This document shows positions 43,234-52,427 of a stretch of 64,000 nt of DNA, piece by piece; position 1 is the stretch's first letter; each line of letters begins with the position of its first letter. The stretch covers positions 32,119 through 96,118 of the forward strand of contig JAPPAB010000007.1 of the NCBI GenBank assembly GCA_026705765.1. The letters are read 5' to 3'. The stretch comes from Gemmatimonadota bacterium (GTDB lineage: Bacteria; Latescibacterota; UBA2968). Under the pieces are notes generated by a model, which made no database searches, had not been told where the DNA came from, and saw nothing but the letters and a program-made list of their open reading frames with translations. Both the position numbers and the translations under genes were made by a program.

Positions 43234-44229
43234 ATGACAGTTGGACAAGATATTCAGGTAATCAATGAGCGAGTTGGGCGCGAAAGCGCGTTTGTCGATC
43301 GGTTATTGGCCGAGGTGGGCAAGGTCATTGTCGGGCAACAGGACATGATCAAGCGACTGTTAATCGGTCTATTGTGCAACGGCCATGTCCTGCTCGAAGG
43401 TGTTCCCGGCCTTGCCAAAACGCTGGCCGTCAATTCATTGGCTCAGGCAATTCAGGCGTCTTTTAAACGCATTCAGTTTACACCCGATTTGTTGCCCGCC
43501 GATCTGATCGGCACAATGGTCTATCATCGAGAGACAGGTCAATTTGTAGCTCAAAAAGGACCTATTTTTGCCCAACTTGTACTCGCCGATGAAGTGAATC
43601 GCGCACCGTCAAAAGTGCAAAGCGCCATGCTCGAAGCCATGCAAGAGCGTCAAGTTACCATTGGGAACGAAACATTTGCCATGCCCGATCCATTTTTGGT
43701 GCTGGCCACGCAAAATCCCATCGAACAAGAGGGAACCTATCCACTGCCCGAGGCACAGGTCGATCGCTTTATGCTGAAAGTGCGGGTAACATATCCCAAT
43801 AAACAGGAGGAACGCGCTATTGTCGATCGCATGAGCCGCGATGCAACTCCTCAGATCGAGAACGTTATAACAACTGATGATCTCATTCGTGCGCGAAGCG
43901 TAGTCGATGAGATTTACGTGGATGATAAAATCAAAGATTATATCGTCGATCTCGTGTTGGCAACCCGCGACCCGGAGGCTTATGGTCTGGATGATTTGCG
44001 TGCCCTGATCGAATTTGGCGGATCGCCGCGTGCGTCTATCGCCCTGACCCGCGCTGCTAAAGCGCATGCATTTTTACGCCATCGAGGCTATGTCACCCCC
44101 GAAGATGTGAAAGCCATTGGCCTGGATGTGTTGCGTCACCGCGTGCTGGTAACTTACGAGGCAGAAGCCGAAGAAATTGACTCCGAAGAAATCGCACACC
44201 AAATATTCGATCACATTGAAGTGCCATGA
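43234..44229 (+). CDS. MoxR-family AAA+ ATPase
   Basis: 331 residues. Walker A GVPGLAKTLA (about 55-64), Walker B LADEVNRAPSK (about 115), sensor 1 ATQNPIEQEGTYPLPEAQVDRF (about 148-170), C-terminal lid. MoxR ATPases act as chaperones that help insert cofactors or assemble partner complexes with VWA proteins. The following DUF58 gene is the standard partner. Cytoplasmic ring ATPase. Confidence 0.93.
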   Translation: MTVGQDIQVINERVGRESAFVDRLLAEVGKVIVGQQDMIKRLLIGLLCNGHVLLEGVPGLAKTLAVNSLAQAIQASFKRIQFTPDLLPADLIGTMVYHRETGQFVAQKGPIFAQLVLADEVNRAPSKVQSAMLEAMQERQVTIGNETFAMPDPFLVLATQNPIEQEGTYPLPEAQVDRFMLKVRVTYPNKQEERAIVDRMSRDATPQIENVITTDDLIRARSVVDEIYVDDKIKDYIVDLVLATRDPEAYGLDDLRALIEFGGSPRASIALTRAAKAHAFLRHRGYVTPEDVKAIGLDVLRHRVLVTYEAEAEEIDSEEIAHQIFDHIEVP

Positions 44230-44239
44230 TAGTATCTCC

Positions 44240-45121
44240 ATGATTCCAACTGAAATCCTCAAAAAAGTGAAGCGCATTGAGTTGCGCACGCGCAATCTGG
44301 TGAACACGATCTTTGCTGGCGAATACCATTCGGTGTTTAAGGGCAGGGGTATGGCGTTTGCAGAAGTGCGAGAATATCTGCCCGGCGATGATGTTCGCAC
44401 AATCGACTGGAACGTGACAGCGCGTATGGATGACCCCTTTGTCAAAGTGTTCGACGAGGAGCGAGAACTCACCGTGATATTGATGGTGGATGCGAGTGCG
44501 TCGGGCGACTTTGGAACGGTGTCGCAAATGAAAGGCGAGATAGGTGCTGAGATTTGTGCGCTACTCGCCTTTTCCGCAATTCAGAATAACGACCGCGTGG
44601 GACTGATCATTTTTACCGACGAAGTTGAGTTGTTTATCCCTCCCAAAAAGGGCAAAAAGCATGTATTGCGCGTAATTCGAGAGTTGTTGTATTTTCAACC
44701 CTCGGGGCGCAGTACAAATATCGGTACGGCATTGGAGTATTTGAACCGCGTAACCTACAGGCGCAGTGTGGTATTTCTGGTATCGGATTTTTTTGCTTCC
44801 GACTATGAAAAAGCACTGCGCGTTGCAAATAGGCGTCACGACCTGATAGCGATAGCACTGGAAGATCCTCGGGAGTACAATCTACCTGCAATTGGCATAG
44901 TGGAGTTAGAAGATGCCGAGACAGGCGAAGGCATCATGGTCGATTTTGGCGATGCAGCAGTACGCGATGTATTTCAAAAGCTGACGCGAAAAGAGCGCGA
45001 TGACCGCGCAGCGCTGTTTCAGCGCATGGGCTTAGACGCCGTGAATATTTCGACTCAAGGAGCGTATCACGAACCGTTGATGCAATTTTTCAGGATGCGG
45101 GCGAAAAAAATTAAGAGATAA
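44240..45121 (+). CDS. DUF58-domain protein (MoxR partner)
   Basis: 293 residues from ATG 44240. The DUF58 core reads GRGMAFAEVREYLPGDDVRTIDW (about 37-59), then a von Willebrand A-like region beginning ELTVILMVDASASGDFG with a MIDAS-type D-x-S-x-S (about 80-92). No membrane segment is seen here, unlike many DUF58 proteins. Together with MoxR, it probably forms a chaperone module. There is no separate VWA or BatD-type gene next to it; an ABC exporter follows instead. Confidence 0.88.
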   Translation: MIPTEILKKVKRIELRTRNLVNTIFAGEYHSVFKGRGMAFAEVREYLPGDDVRTIDWNVTARMDDPFVKVFDEERELTVILMVDASASGDFGTVSQMKGEIGAEICALLAFSAIQNNDRVGLIIFTDEVELFIPPKKGKKHVLRVIRELLYFQPSGRSTNIGTALEYLNRVTYRRSVVFLVSDFFASDYEKALRVANRRHDLIAIALEDPREYNLPAIGIVELEDAETGEGIMVDFGDAAVRDVFQKLTRKERDDRAALFQRMGLDAVNISTQGAYHEPLMQFFRMRAKKIKR

Positions 45122-45131
45122 GGAGTACGAC

Positions 45132-46058
45132 GTGATAGAAGTTGATCGCCTGACAAAGCGATACGGCGCGTTTACAGCTGTTGACGACATTTCGTTTCAA
45201 GTGGGTAAGGGTGAAATTGTCGGTTTTTTGGGACCAAATGGCGCGGGCAAAACCACGACCATGCGCGTGCTCACCTGTTTTTTGCCCGCCACAGAAGGCA
45301 CGGCGCGCATTGCCGGCTACGACATTTTTGACAATCCATTGGAAGTCAAAAGGCGCATTGGATATTTGCCCGAATTGCCGCCCCTATATCGCGATATGCA
45401 CGTGCGTACATACCTGGAGTTTATCGCTAAAATCAAGGGCGTTTCACCAAAAGAATCCAGACAGCGAATTGATGAAGTCGTCGTTCAATGCGGGCTTGCG
45501 GATCGTACCGAGCAACTCATCGGTCATTTATCTAAAGGATATCGGCAGCGGGTAGGGCTTGCACAGGCGATATTGCACGACCCCGAGGTAATCATCATGG
45601 ACGAACCAACTTCGGGCCTTGATCCCAATCAAATCATCGAGGTGCGACAATTGATCCGCGAACTTGCCCAGGAGCGCACGGTGATCTTGAGCACGCATAT
45701 TCTGCCCGAAGTTGAAATGACCTGCAATCGCGTGATCATTATCCACGAAGGTAAAATTGTCGCAGTTGATACCCCTGAAAATCTCACTGATAGTATGCGC
45801 GATACAACGCGGTTTTTTGTTCGGATATCGGGCGATATAGACATTGCCGCCCAAGCCATTGCCACTATTGAAGGGGTTAGCGATGTGACGCAAACAAATA
45901 ATGGGTTGCACGTCCATTGGCCAGCTAAAGCGGATTTGAGTGCCGCAGTATCGAGTCGCATTGTCGAATTGGGAATGGGACTGGTAGAAATGAGGCAGGA
46001 GTCCATGTCTTTGGAAGAAATTTTTCACGCGCTGACCATGCACGAGGAGGAAGTGTGA
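45132..46058 (+). CDS. ABC transporter ATP-binding protein, ABC-2/GldA-like
   Basis: 308 residues. Walker A GPNGAGKTTT (about 33-42), signature LSKGYRQRVGLAQAI (about 133-147), Walker B VIIMDEPTSGLDP (about 152-164), and a C-terminal extension of about 90 residues with the DrrA/GldA-type LEEIFHALT end. Powers export through the adjacent permease. GTG start with AAGGAG seven bases upstream, and its stop shares a TGATG with the permease start. The neighbourhood resembles Bacteroidetes gliding or export ABC genes (GldA/GldF). Confidence 0.9.
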   Translation: MIEVDRLTKRYGAFTAVDDISFQVGKGEIVGFLGPNGAGKTTTMRVLTCFLPATEGTARIAGYDIFDNPLEVKRRIGYLPELPPLYRDMHVRTYLEFIAKIKGVSPKESRQRIDEVVVQCGLADRTEQLIGHLSKGYRQRVGLAQAILHDPEVIIMDEPTSGLDPNQIIEVRQLIRELAQERTVILSTHILPEVEMTCNRVIIIHEGKIVAVDTPENLTDSMRDTTRFFVRISGDIDIAAQAIATIEGVSDVTQTNNGLHVHWPAKADLSAAVSSRIVELGMGLVEMRQESMSLEEIFHALTMHEEEV

Positions 46059-46831
46059 TGGGCAATGTAATGGCGATTTTTGGCAAAGAGATGCGGTCGT
46101 ATTTTGGCTCGCCAATTGCATACGTGATGGCCGGTGTATTTTTGCTATTTAGCGGCTTTGTTTTTCGCAATCAGCTACTCGAATTTCACGATATGACCGT
46201 ATATTTAAAATTGGCAGAACGCGAAGAAAAAATTCTGCTAAACGTCAATACAGAGGTTGTCACACCATTTTTTGAATTTCAGACTTTTATCTGGATGATT
46301 GTAATTCCAATGCTCACAATGCGTCTCTACGCCGAGGAAAAACGCGGTGGCACATATGAGTTATTGATGACCTCGCCGATTACTTCAGCACAAATTTTGA
46401 TAGGAAAATTTCTCGCTTGTTACGTATTGTATTTGATAATCGAAGCGATGGCCTTCGGCTATATTGGCGTGTTGTCCCTACACGCACAATTAGACTGGGG
46501 CCCCATTTTTTCCGGCGCGCTAGCTGTGGTGCTGATTGGTGCCACATTTATCAGTGTGGGCATTTTGGCTTCATCTTTGACTGAGAATCAGATTATCGCA
46601 GCCGTGTTGTCTTTTTTCTTTTTAATTCTGTTGTGGATTATTGACTGGGCCGCGCGCTTTGCCAACGACATATTTTTTGTTATTTTGAAATTTCTCTCCC
46701 TCATAGAACACACCCGAGACATGATTCACGGTGTGGTCGATACCCACGATGTGGTATTTTTTGTTAGTGCTGCGGCTTTTTTTCTTTTTTTAACACATAC
46801 GGTACTCGAATCGCACAGGTGGCGAGCATAG
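46058..46831 (+). CDS. ABC-2-type permease, GldF-like
   Basis: 257 residues with six membrane segments, beginning MGNVMAIFGKEMRSYFGSPIAYVM, typical of GldF/NosY-type ABC-2 permeases. Start at ATG 46058 with GGAGG seven bases upstream; a GTG at 46055 is rejected because it gives a poorer spacing. In gliding-motility loci the next gene is the GldG-type auxiliary protein (ABC_transp_aux). It is absent here: a Gfo/Idh oxidoreductase follows after 13 bases, so this exporter works alone or its partner lies elsewhere. Confidence 0.85.
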   Translation: MGNVMAIFGKEMRSYFGSPIAYVMAGVFLLFSGFVFRNQLLEFHDMTVYLKLAEREEKILLNVNTEVVTPFFEFQTFIWMIVIPMLTMRLYAEEKRGGTYELLMTSPITSAQILIGKFLACYVLYLIIEAMAFGYIGVLSLHAQLDWGPIFSGALAVVLIGATFISVGILASSLTENQIIAAVLSFFFLILLWIIDWAARFANDIFFVILKFLSLIEHTRDMIHGVVDTHDVVFFVSAAAFFLFLTHTVLESHRWRA

Positions 46832-46844
46832 GAAGGACGCTATT

Positions 46845-47840
46845 ATGAAAATCGGCATTATGGGCACGCATTACGGACATATAAGCGGTATGTTTCACTC
46901 GGCGGTCAACGCGCCAAATGGCGAAATCGTCGGCATTGTAGAACCCAATGACGCGCTTTGCGAAAAATATACTGCAGACCACAACATCACCCGCTTTGAC
47001 TCACTCGGCCAGATGCTCAAAAAAGCAAAACCCGACCTGGTAATTGAGGGTATGGAACATCACGAAAAAGCACCTGTCATTGAAGCGTGTGCCGCAGCTA
47101 GCGTCCACATGCTACTCGATAAACCGCTCTGCCGAACGGCGGAAGAATTACAACGCATCAAAACTGCTGTTGCCAAAAACAATATCAAACTCTCCACCTT
47201 TTTCACCTCCCGTAGTTATGGGGCCTTTATCGCATTGAGGCAGGCGATTCAAAACGGCGATTTGGGCGACCTCGTGAGCCTCATCACCACGCATCCACAC
47301 AAACTCGGCGCAAATCCCCCCGCACTCTACTTTGAGGCAGACAAATATGTGGGTACATTCCACGACCTGGCGGGCCACGGGGTGGATCAGGTTCGCTGGC
47401 TCACCGGCGCAGAATACACGGGTGTTCACGCGCTCGGTACGCTCAAAAAACACATCGCCACGGGCCTCACATTCGATCACATCCAGGCTTCGTTTCAACT
47501 CGACAATGGCGCACTTGCCACCGCCACTGCCGATTGGCTCACCCCAAACGATGCGCGATCTTTTGGCGATACGCGATTCATTATTATGGGCACCGAAGGC
47601 TCGGCACACTTGCGCGCCTATGCCGACGATCACGTGCTCATTGTCTCCAACAAATCGGGCACTTACGAACCCAAACTCCCTCCCTCGACTACTCATGCAT
47701 TTGTTGAAAATATGATCGATGCACTTTCGCGCGACAAAGAAAACTCGATCTCAACAGATGACACCCTCGCCGTTGCCAATGCCTGCATTACAGCCGAAGA
47801 ATCAGCGCGGCAAGGTGGGAAATTTCTATCGATCAGATAG
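46845..47840 (+). CDS. Gfo/Idh/MocA-family oxidoreductase
   Basis: 331 residues. Rossmann N-terminus (MKIGIMGTHYGHISGM; the usual GxGxxG reads GTHYGH, so slightly divergent), LLDKPLC (about 92) equals the family's conserved EKP motif with Asp for Glu, and C-terminal dimerisation/substrate domain with FHDLAGHGVDQVRWLTG where HDxxxHxxD-type residues act on the sugar. Likely NAD(P)-dependent oxidation of a sugar, sugar acid or inositol; substrate unknown. AAGGA before ATG. Last plus-strand gene before the convergent Rieske gene. Confidence 0.88.
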   Translation: MKIGIMGTHYGHISGMFHSAVNAPNGEIVGIVEPNDALCEKYTADHNITRFDSLGQMLKKAKPDLVIEGMEHHEKAPVIEACAAASVHMLLDKPLCRTAEELQRIKTAVAKNNIKLSTFFTSRSYGAFIALRQAIQNGDLGDLVSLITTHPHKLGANPPALYFEADKYVGTFHDLAGHGVDQVRWLTGAEYTGVHALGTLKKHIATGLTFDHIQASFQLDNGALATATADWLTPNDARSFGDTRFIIMGTEGSAHLRAYADDHVLIVSNKSGTYEPKLPPSTTHAFVENMIDALSRDKENSISTDDTLAVANACITAEESARQGGKFLSIR

Positions 47841-47847
47841 TGGCAAA

Positions 47848-47889
47848 CAAAAACAGGCAGCAGCAGGATATTGCCCGCTACTGCCTGTT
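47848..47889 (-). terminator. Terminator after the Rieske fusion gene
   Basis: AACAGGCAG (47852-47860) and CTGCCTGTT (47881-47889) pair perfectly. On the minus strand the stem is followed by a T-rich run (TTTTTGTTTG). On the plus strand there is no T-run, so it would terminate mainly the minus-strand gene. Confidence 0.65.
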
Positions 47890-47918
47890 CAGCCCTCAGC
47901 CTTCACCTGGCCCCTGTC

Positions 47919-49766
47919 CTAATTATCGTCATTCCGTTCGCTTAACAGTTCCCCGCGCTGTAGCCGCTCCGCGTTCTCCGTGGACCACAGAATCCCCTTC
48001 ATCACCTTCTGGGCGGTAATATACCGGGTCGCCGCCAGCAGGTGCATGCGCTTCTCCTTCGGATCGTCCGACAGATCGTAGTGCCGGAACGCCACCTCCA
48101 GCACCTGGAACATGTGCAACTCTGCATCCTCGCGCAGCATAATATGGGCCAAAGTATGCCTGAGCTTCGTGATATCGTATCCTTCTTCCAGATACTGGCT
48201 TACCAGCACCTCAGCCTCAAAGACCTTCTGGAAATCCGCAAACTCCTGTAGTCGGTCCAACATCTCGTCCTCAGACGCGAACATCTCGTCCAAACGCTGT
48301 CCTTCCCTCGGCAGGCGGGCCGCTGGCATGTTGAGCCAGCGCAAATAGGTCATAAATACAGCGCCGTGGAAAATGCCGCGCAAAAGCTCTGCGCTCGGTG
48401 CCAGATGGAAAGCGCGATAGAGGGCATGGGCGTAAGAGTAAATATTCGCTACATCGTGCCAGTCTCCCTCGTTCTTGAGGTGGAACCGCGCCGTGCGGAT
48501 GGCTCCAGCATAGGTCATCGCCCGGCAGATATCCGTGGGCTTCACACCCTCGCGCAGTTTGTTTTCGATCTCGGCGACAATCGGCTCGAACTCCTCCCCC
48601 AGCAGCGTCTGCGTAAAAGCAGAAATATCCAGCGGTGCCTGGTTCTCCTGGTTCGCTTCCCATATCTCGTCCAGACGGGTGAAAATATCTTCCAGGACCG
48701 GCACGCTGTCTTCCCACCGGGCGGTCTCCTCGTGTCGTTCCCTGCCCACTAAATCTACCACAATCGGTCGCAAAATCTCATTCGCCCCTTCCCAACCTAC
48801 ATAATCTAAAGCCTCGAACATCTTATTCGCGAAATCGAGCGCGTGACCGTCCCCGGTAAAATAGAAATCTGTCGCCGTGGTAAAAACGATATCCGCAATC
48901 TCTTCTGGTGAATATCCACGGTCGTACAAGGTCATCAAAATACGCTGTGCAGCACTGCTGCTACGCTGATCCACCAGCCGCCGGAACCAGCGTTTGAGGG
49001 TCGCCAGGTCCGGTTCGTCCGATGTTTTGGGCAAAGGGAAACCCTGCCGCCGAGAACCTCCTGATGTGCGTCTGGAAATCTGTGTCAGCCCGTGAACCAG
49101 AAAAAGATTGTGGTCCCTCTCGCCCACATCTTCCCACATATTTGCAGCCAGCGTCAAAATGGCTACGCCCGATGACCAACCCTCATTCGATTTATATGCC
49201 CCGTAAAAAAGTCCCTGCTGGATCATCTCCTGCGGCGTGGCGCCCGCAGCCTTTAGCGCGGTAATCGCCTTGGCAATCAGGAGCGAGCTCCGATCTTTCA
49301 GTCCCTGCTCAAGAATATACTTTCCCCGGTCAATCTGTCGGCGTCTGGCCGCCTCTTTTTCACCCGGCGCAAGCCCTACGTACAAACACCCATCGCCCCG
49401 CACCTCCACGGGAAAGCTCTTCAGATCGTTTCCGGCTCCGGAGGTTATGAAACAGCCGCCCGTCTTAAGGTCGAACTCCCAGTGGTGCCAGTGACAGATC
49501 AGGACTCCGTCCCGAACACTGCCCTCGGACATCGGATATCCCATGTGCGGACAGCGGTTATCTACCGCATTGAACCCCCCCTCGTAGCGGAAAACCGCGA
49601 TGTGGGTGCCCTCCACCGTAAACGGCTTTCCTTCGCCTTCTTCAAAATCATCAGCAGAGCACAATTTGTGATACACCAGATTGCCCGGATCCACTTCCGG
49701 AGAAACATCTAGGGTCAGGTCCCCGTCCAGGAGTCGGTCCTGGAAACTTTGAGTAGCAATAGCCAT
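47919..49766 (-). CDS. Rieske [2Fe-2S] protein fused to large helical domain of unknown function
   Basis: 615 residues from ATG 49766, chosen since AGGAGG lies seven bases upstream; the ATG six bases earlier is too close. Residues about 30-125 are a Rieske ferredoxin-like domain: CPHMGYP and CHWHHWEF supply two Cys and two His for the cluster. The rest (about 130-615) is Leu/Ala/Glu-rich and His-rich (WHDVANIYSYAHALYRAFH, LRHTLAHIMLRED), predicted helical, and I do not recognise it. It lacks the catalytic domain of ring-hydroxylating oxygenases. It may be an oxidoreductase whose helical domain binds a metal or quinone (inference). No signal peptide. Confidence 0.82.
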   Translation of the reverse strand: MAIATQSFQDRLLDGDLTLDVSPEVDPGNLVYHKLCSADDFEEGEGKPFTVEGTHIAVFRYEGGFNAVDNRCPHMGYPMSEGSVRDGVLICHWHHWEFDLKTGGCFITSGAGNDLKSFPVEVRGDGCLYVGLAPGEKEAARRRQIDRGKYILEQGLKDRSSLLIAKAITALKAAGATPQEMIQQGLFYGAYKSNEGWSSGVAILTLAANMWEDVGERDHNLFLVHGLTQISRRTSGGSRRQGFPLPKTSDEPDLATLKRWFRRLVDQRSSSAAQRILMTLYDRGYSPEEIADIVFTTATDFYFTGDGHALDFANKMFEALDYVGWEGANEILRPIVVDLVGRERHEETARWEDSVPVLEDIFTRLDEIWEANQENQAPLDISAFTQTLLGEEFEPIVAEIENKLREGVKPTDICRAMTYAGAIRTARFHLKNEGDWHDVANIYSYAHALYRAFHLAPSAELLRGIFHGAVFMTYLRWLNMPAARLPREGQRLDEMFASEDEMLDRLQEFADFQKVFEAEVLVSQYLEEGYDITKLRHTLAHIMLREDAELHMFQVLEVAFRHYDLSDDPKEKRMHLLAATRYITAQKVMKGILWSTENAERLQRGELLSERNDDN

Positions 49767-49814
49767 AACCATACCTCCTCAAAAATGATAATACTGATCT
49801 ATCGTAGAAGAAAG

Positions 49815-49843
49815 ATAATAGATTAAAACCGCAAATCAAACAA
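49815..49843 (-). promoter_or_regulatory. Sigma70-like promoter of the Rieske fusion gene
   Basis: On the minus strand TTGTTT (49838-49843), a 17-base spacer and TATTAT (49815-49820), about 50 bases before the ATG at 49766. Confidence 0.5.
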
Positions 49844-49887
49844 TCCTTTTTCCCCTTCTTTCAAAATACAGATCACCGAAAAAACAA

Positions 49888-49916
49888 TTGACAGGTGCTC
49901 TCCATCGGCTTATTAT
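49888..49916 (+). promoter_or_regulatory. Sigma70-like promoter of the ATP-grasp operon
   Basis: A perfect TTGACA (49888-49893), 17-base spacer, TATTAT (49911-49916), about 39 bases before the first ATP-grasp ATG. The -35 boxes of this and the divergent promoter are 44 bases apart, leaving space for one shared operator. Confidence 0.65.
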
Positions 49917-49954
49917 TTTTTATCGCCACGTCACATAAGCCATTCTTTTGCTAG

Positions 49955-51448
49955 ATGGTAAACACTATGGACTTTTCATCTTATGAACTCGGCGGATTTT
50001 ACGACGAACTCTTTGAATCTCCTAACACGCCTCATCCCGGCGCGCGATTGCTCACCGAGAAACTCGGCGAACTCTCCAAAGACGAACTCCAAAAACGCCA
50101 TCAAGCCGCCGAACTGGCCTTGATGAACATGGGCATCACGTTCAACGTGTATGGCCACGAAGCCGGCGTTGAAAAAATTTTTCCCTTCGACATCATTCCT
50201 CGCATCGTTTCTCATACCGATTGGACCTACATCGAAAATGGCCTCGTGCAACGCATTCAGGCCCTCAACCTCTTTATCTGCGACATCTACACCGAGCAAA
50301 AAATCCTCAAAGACGGCATCATTCCCCGCTACGTCATCGACACAGCCAGAGAATTTCTAAAACCCTGTATTGGTCTTTCGCCCCCCAAAGATGTGTGGTG
50401 TCACATTTCCGGCATTGACCTCGTGCGCGATAGAGACGGCCAGTTTTACATTCTCGAAGACAATATGCGATGTCCTTCGGGCGTGTCTTATGTGCTTGAA
50501 AATCGGGAGGTTCTCAAACGCATATTTCCAGAAGTATTTGAAGCTTCTCATGTGCGACACGTAGATGACTACCCCGCTCAATTGCTCAATACACTGCGCT
50601 CTCTATCTCCTTCCCATGTCACATCGCCAACGGTCGTATTACTCACACCCGGCGTCTATAACTCGGCCTATTTTGAACATGCCTTTCTCGCCCAACAAAT
50701 GGGTATCGAATTGGTCGAAGGGCGGGACCTCGTCGTTGCCGACGGTTCTGTATCGATGCGAACGACCCGTGGTTTTCAGCGCATCGACGTTATTTATCGG
50801 CGAATTGATGCCGATTTTCTCGATCCAGAAGTCTTTCGTCCCGATTCCATGCTGGGCGTGCCCGGACTCATGGAGGCCTATAAAAACGGTCAGGTCGCCC
50901 TTGCGAATGCGCCCGGCACAGGTGTTGCCGACGACAAGGTCGTATATGCTTATGTGCCACAAATCATCAAATATTATCTCAACGAAGACATCCTGCTGCC
51001 CAATGTGCCCACCTATGTTTGTTGGGACGACAAGCAACGCCAGCATGTGCTCGAAAATCTGGACACCCTTGTGGTCAAAGCCGCCAATGAGTCGGGCGGA
51101 TACGGTATGCTCATTGGCGTGAATTCCACACGGGCCGAACGCGAAGACTTTGCCAACCGCATCACCCAAAACCCACGCAATTATATTGCACAACCCACCA
51201 TTGCACTCTCGCGAAGCCCTATTCTGGTAGAAGACCACTTTGAAGGCCGCCATGTCGATTTGCGGCCCTATATCCTCTACAATGGCGAAGATACTTATGT
51301 CTTGCCCGGCGGGCTGACGCGCGTGGCCCTTAAAAAAGGATCTCTGGTGGTCAACTCTTCACAAGGTGGGGGAAGCAAAGACACCTGGGTATTATACGAC
51401 AGCGACGATCCACTTGTCCCGTCCAGGTACCTTTCACAAACGCACTAA
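49955..51448 (+). CDS. Circularly permuted ATP-grasp protein, first copy
   Basis: 497 residues, DUF404/DUF407-type circularly permuted ATP-grasp ligase. Family signs: HTDWTYIENGLVQRIQALNLFICDIY near residue 90, the acidic metal motif YILEDNMRCPSGVSYVLENR near 168, and VVKAANESGGYGMLIG near 375 (Lys and Gly-rich nucleotide loop). These enzymes are predicted to form amide or peptide bonds. Starts an operon with an Alpha-E protein, a second ATP-grasp and a transglutaminase-like protein, a set described in comparative genomics as a peptide-synthesis or peptide-modification system (Iyer et al. 2009). ATG 49967 is an alternative start. Confidence 0.88.
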   Translation: MVNTMDFSSYELGGFYDELFESPNTPHPGARLLTEKLGELSKDELQKRHQAAELALMNMGITFNVYGHEAGVEKIFPFDIIPRIVSHTDWTYIENGLVQRIQALNLFICDIYTEQKILKDGIIPRYVIDTAREFLKPCIGLSPPKDVWCHISGIDLVRDRDGQFYILEDNMRCPSGVSYVLENREVLKRIFPEVFEASHVRHVDDYPAQLLNTLRSLSPSHVTSPTVVLLTPGVYNSAYFEHAFLAQQMGIELVEGRDLVVADGSVSMRTTRGFQRIDVIYRRIDADFLDPEVFRPDSMLGVPGLMEAYKNGQVALANAPGTGVADDKVVYAYVPQIIKYYLNEDILLPNVPTYVCWDDKQRQHVLENLDTLVVKAANESGGYGMLIGVNSTRAEREDFANRITQNPRNYIAQPTIALSRSPILVEDHFEGRHVDLRPYILYNGEDTYVLPGGLTRVALKKGSLVVNSSQGGGSKDTWVLYDSDDPLVPSRYLSQTH

Positions 51449-51462
51449 CGCCGAGCCATCTT

Positions 51463-52422
51463 ATGTTAAGCCGCACAGCAGAATCCATTTACTGGATGAG
51501 TCGTTATCTTGAACGCGCCGAAAATGTCGCCCGCTTTATTGAGGTCAATTGTCACTTGATGCTCGACTTACCCGTTGAAGCCAAAGGACAGTGGGAACCG
51601 CTTGTGCTCACCACAGGCGACCAGGACCTGTTCTACGAAAACTACGCAACGGACAACCAGGCCAGCGTCATCGACTTCCTGACATTTAGTCCCGTAAATC
51701 CCAACTCCATTATCTCCTGCTTACAAAACGCCCGTGAAAATGCGCGTTCTATCCGAGAAATTATTTCAACGGAAATGTGGGAACAGATTAACAAATTCTA
51801 CTTGCAGGTACAAAATATCGACAAACCCCAGGCACAGGATGCTCCCCATACCTACTTTACAGATATCATCATGGCCAGTCACCTGTTCACAGGCATTCAG
51901 CGCAACACCATGTCTCACAATGAAGCCTGGCAATTTGCTCAACTGGGTCGGGACTTAGAACGCGCCGATAAAACCTCGCGCATCCTCGATGTCAAATACT
52001 TCTTTTTATTGCCCGAAGTTGATGATGTGGGCACACCCTTTGACAATATCCAGTGGTCGGCACTGCTCAAATCTGCCAGTGCCCTCGAAATGTATCGCAA
52101 ACAATATGGCCCTATCGAACCCCATAATGTGGTCGATTTCTTGCTCTTAAACCGCGAATTTCCCCGCGCTATTCGATACTGTCTTTCCAGGGCCAATCAA
52201 TCCTTGCACACCATATCGGGTACGCCCGAAGACTCTTTCCAAAACACATCTGAACAAGTACTGGGTCGCCTGCTCGCCGAACTGGATTACACCAGTATAG
52301 ATGAAATCATCACGCGGGGTCTGCACGAATACCTCGACGTATTTCAAAGTCGGCTCAACCAGCTTGACAACGCTATTTTCGAAACCTTCTTTACGATCTC
52401 ACCTTCCACCACGACCGCCTGA
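51463..52422 (+). CDS. Alpha-E domain protein (DUF403)
   Basis: 319 residues, all-helical Alpha-E family. MLSRTAESIYWMSRYLERAENVARFIE at the N-terminus is the family hallmark; HNEAWQFAQLGRDLERADKTSRILD near 160 repeats the same E-R-A-D pattern, showing the internal duplication. Always neighbours the permuted ATP-grasp proteins, likely as a partner or scaffold; its chemistry is unknown. Starts 14 bases after the first ATP-grasp gene. No transmembrane segment. Confidence 0.9.
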   Translation: MLSRTAESIYWMSRYLERAENVARFIEVNCHLMLDLPVEAKGQWEPLVLTTGDQDLFYENYATDNQASVIDFLTFSPVNPNSIISCLQNARENARSIREIISTEMWEQINKFYLQVQNIDKPQAQDAPHTYFTDIIMASHLFTGIQRNTMSHNEAWQFAQLGRDLERADKTSRILDVKYFFLLPEVDDVGTPFDNIQWSALLKSASALEMYRKQYGPIEPHNVVDFLLLNREFPRAIRYCLSRANQSLHTISGTPEDSFQNTSEQVLGRLLAELDYTSIDEIITRGLHEYLDVFQSRLNQLDNAIFETFFTISPSTTTA

Positions 52423-52427
52423 AACCG

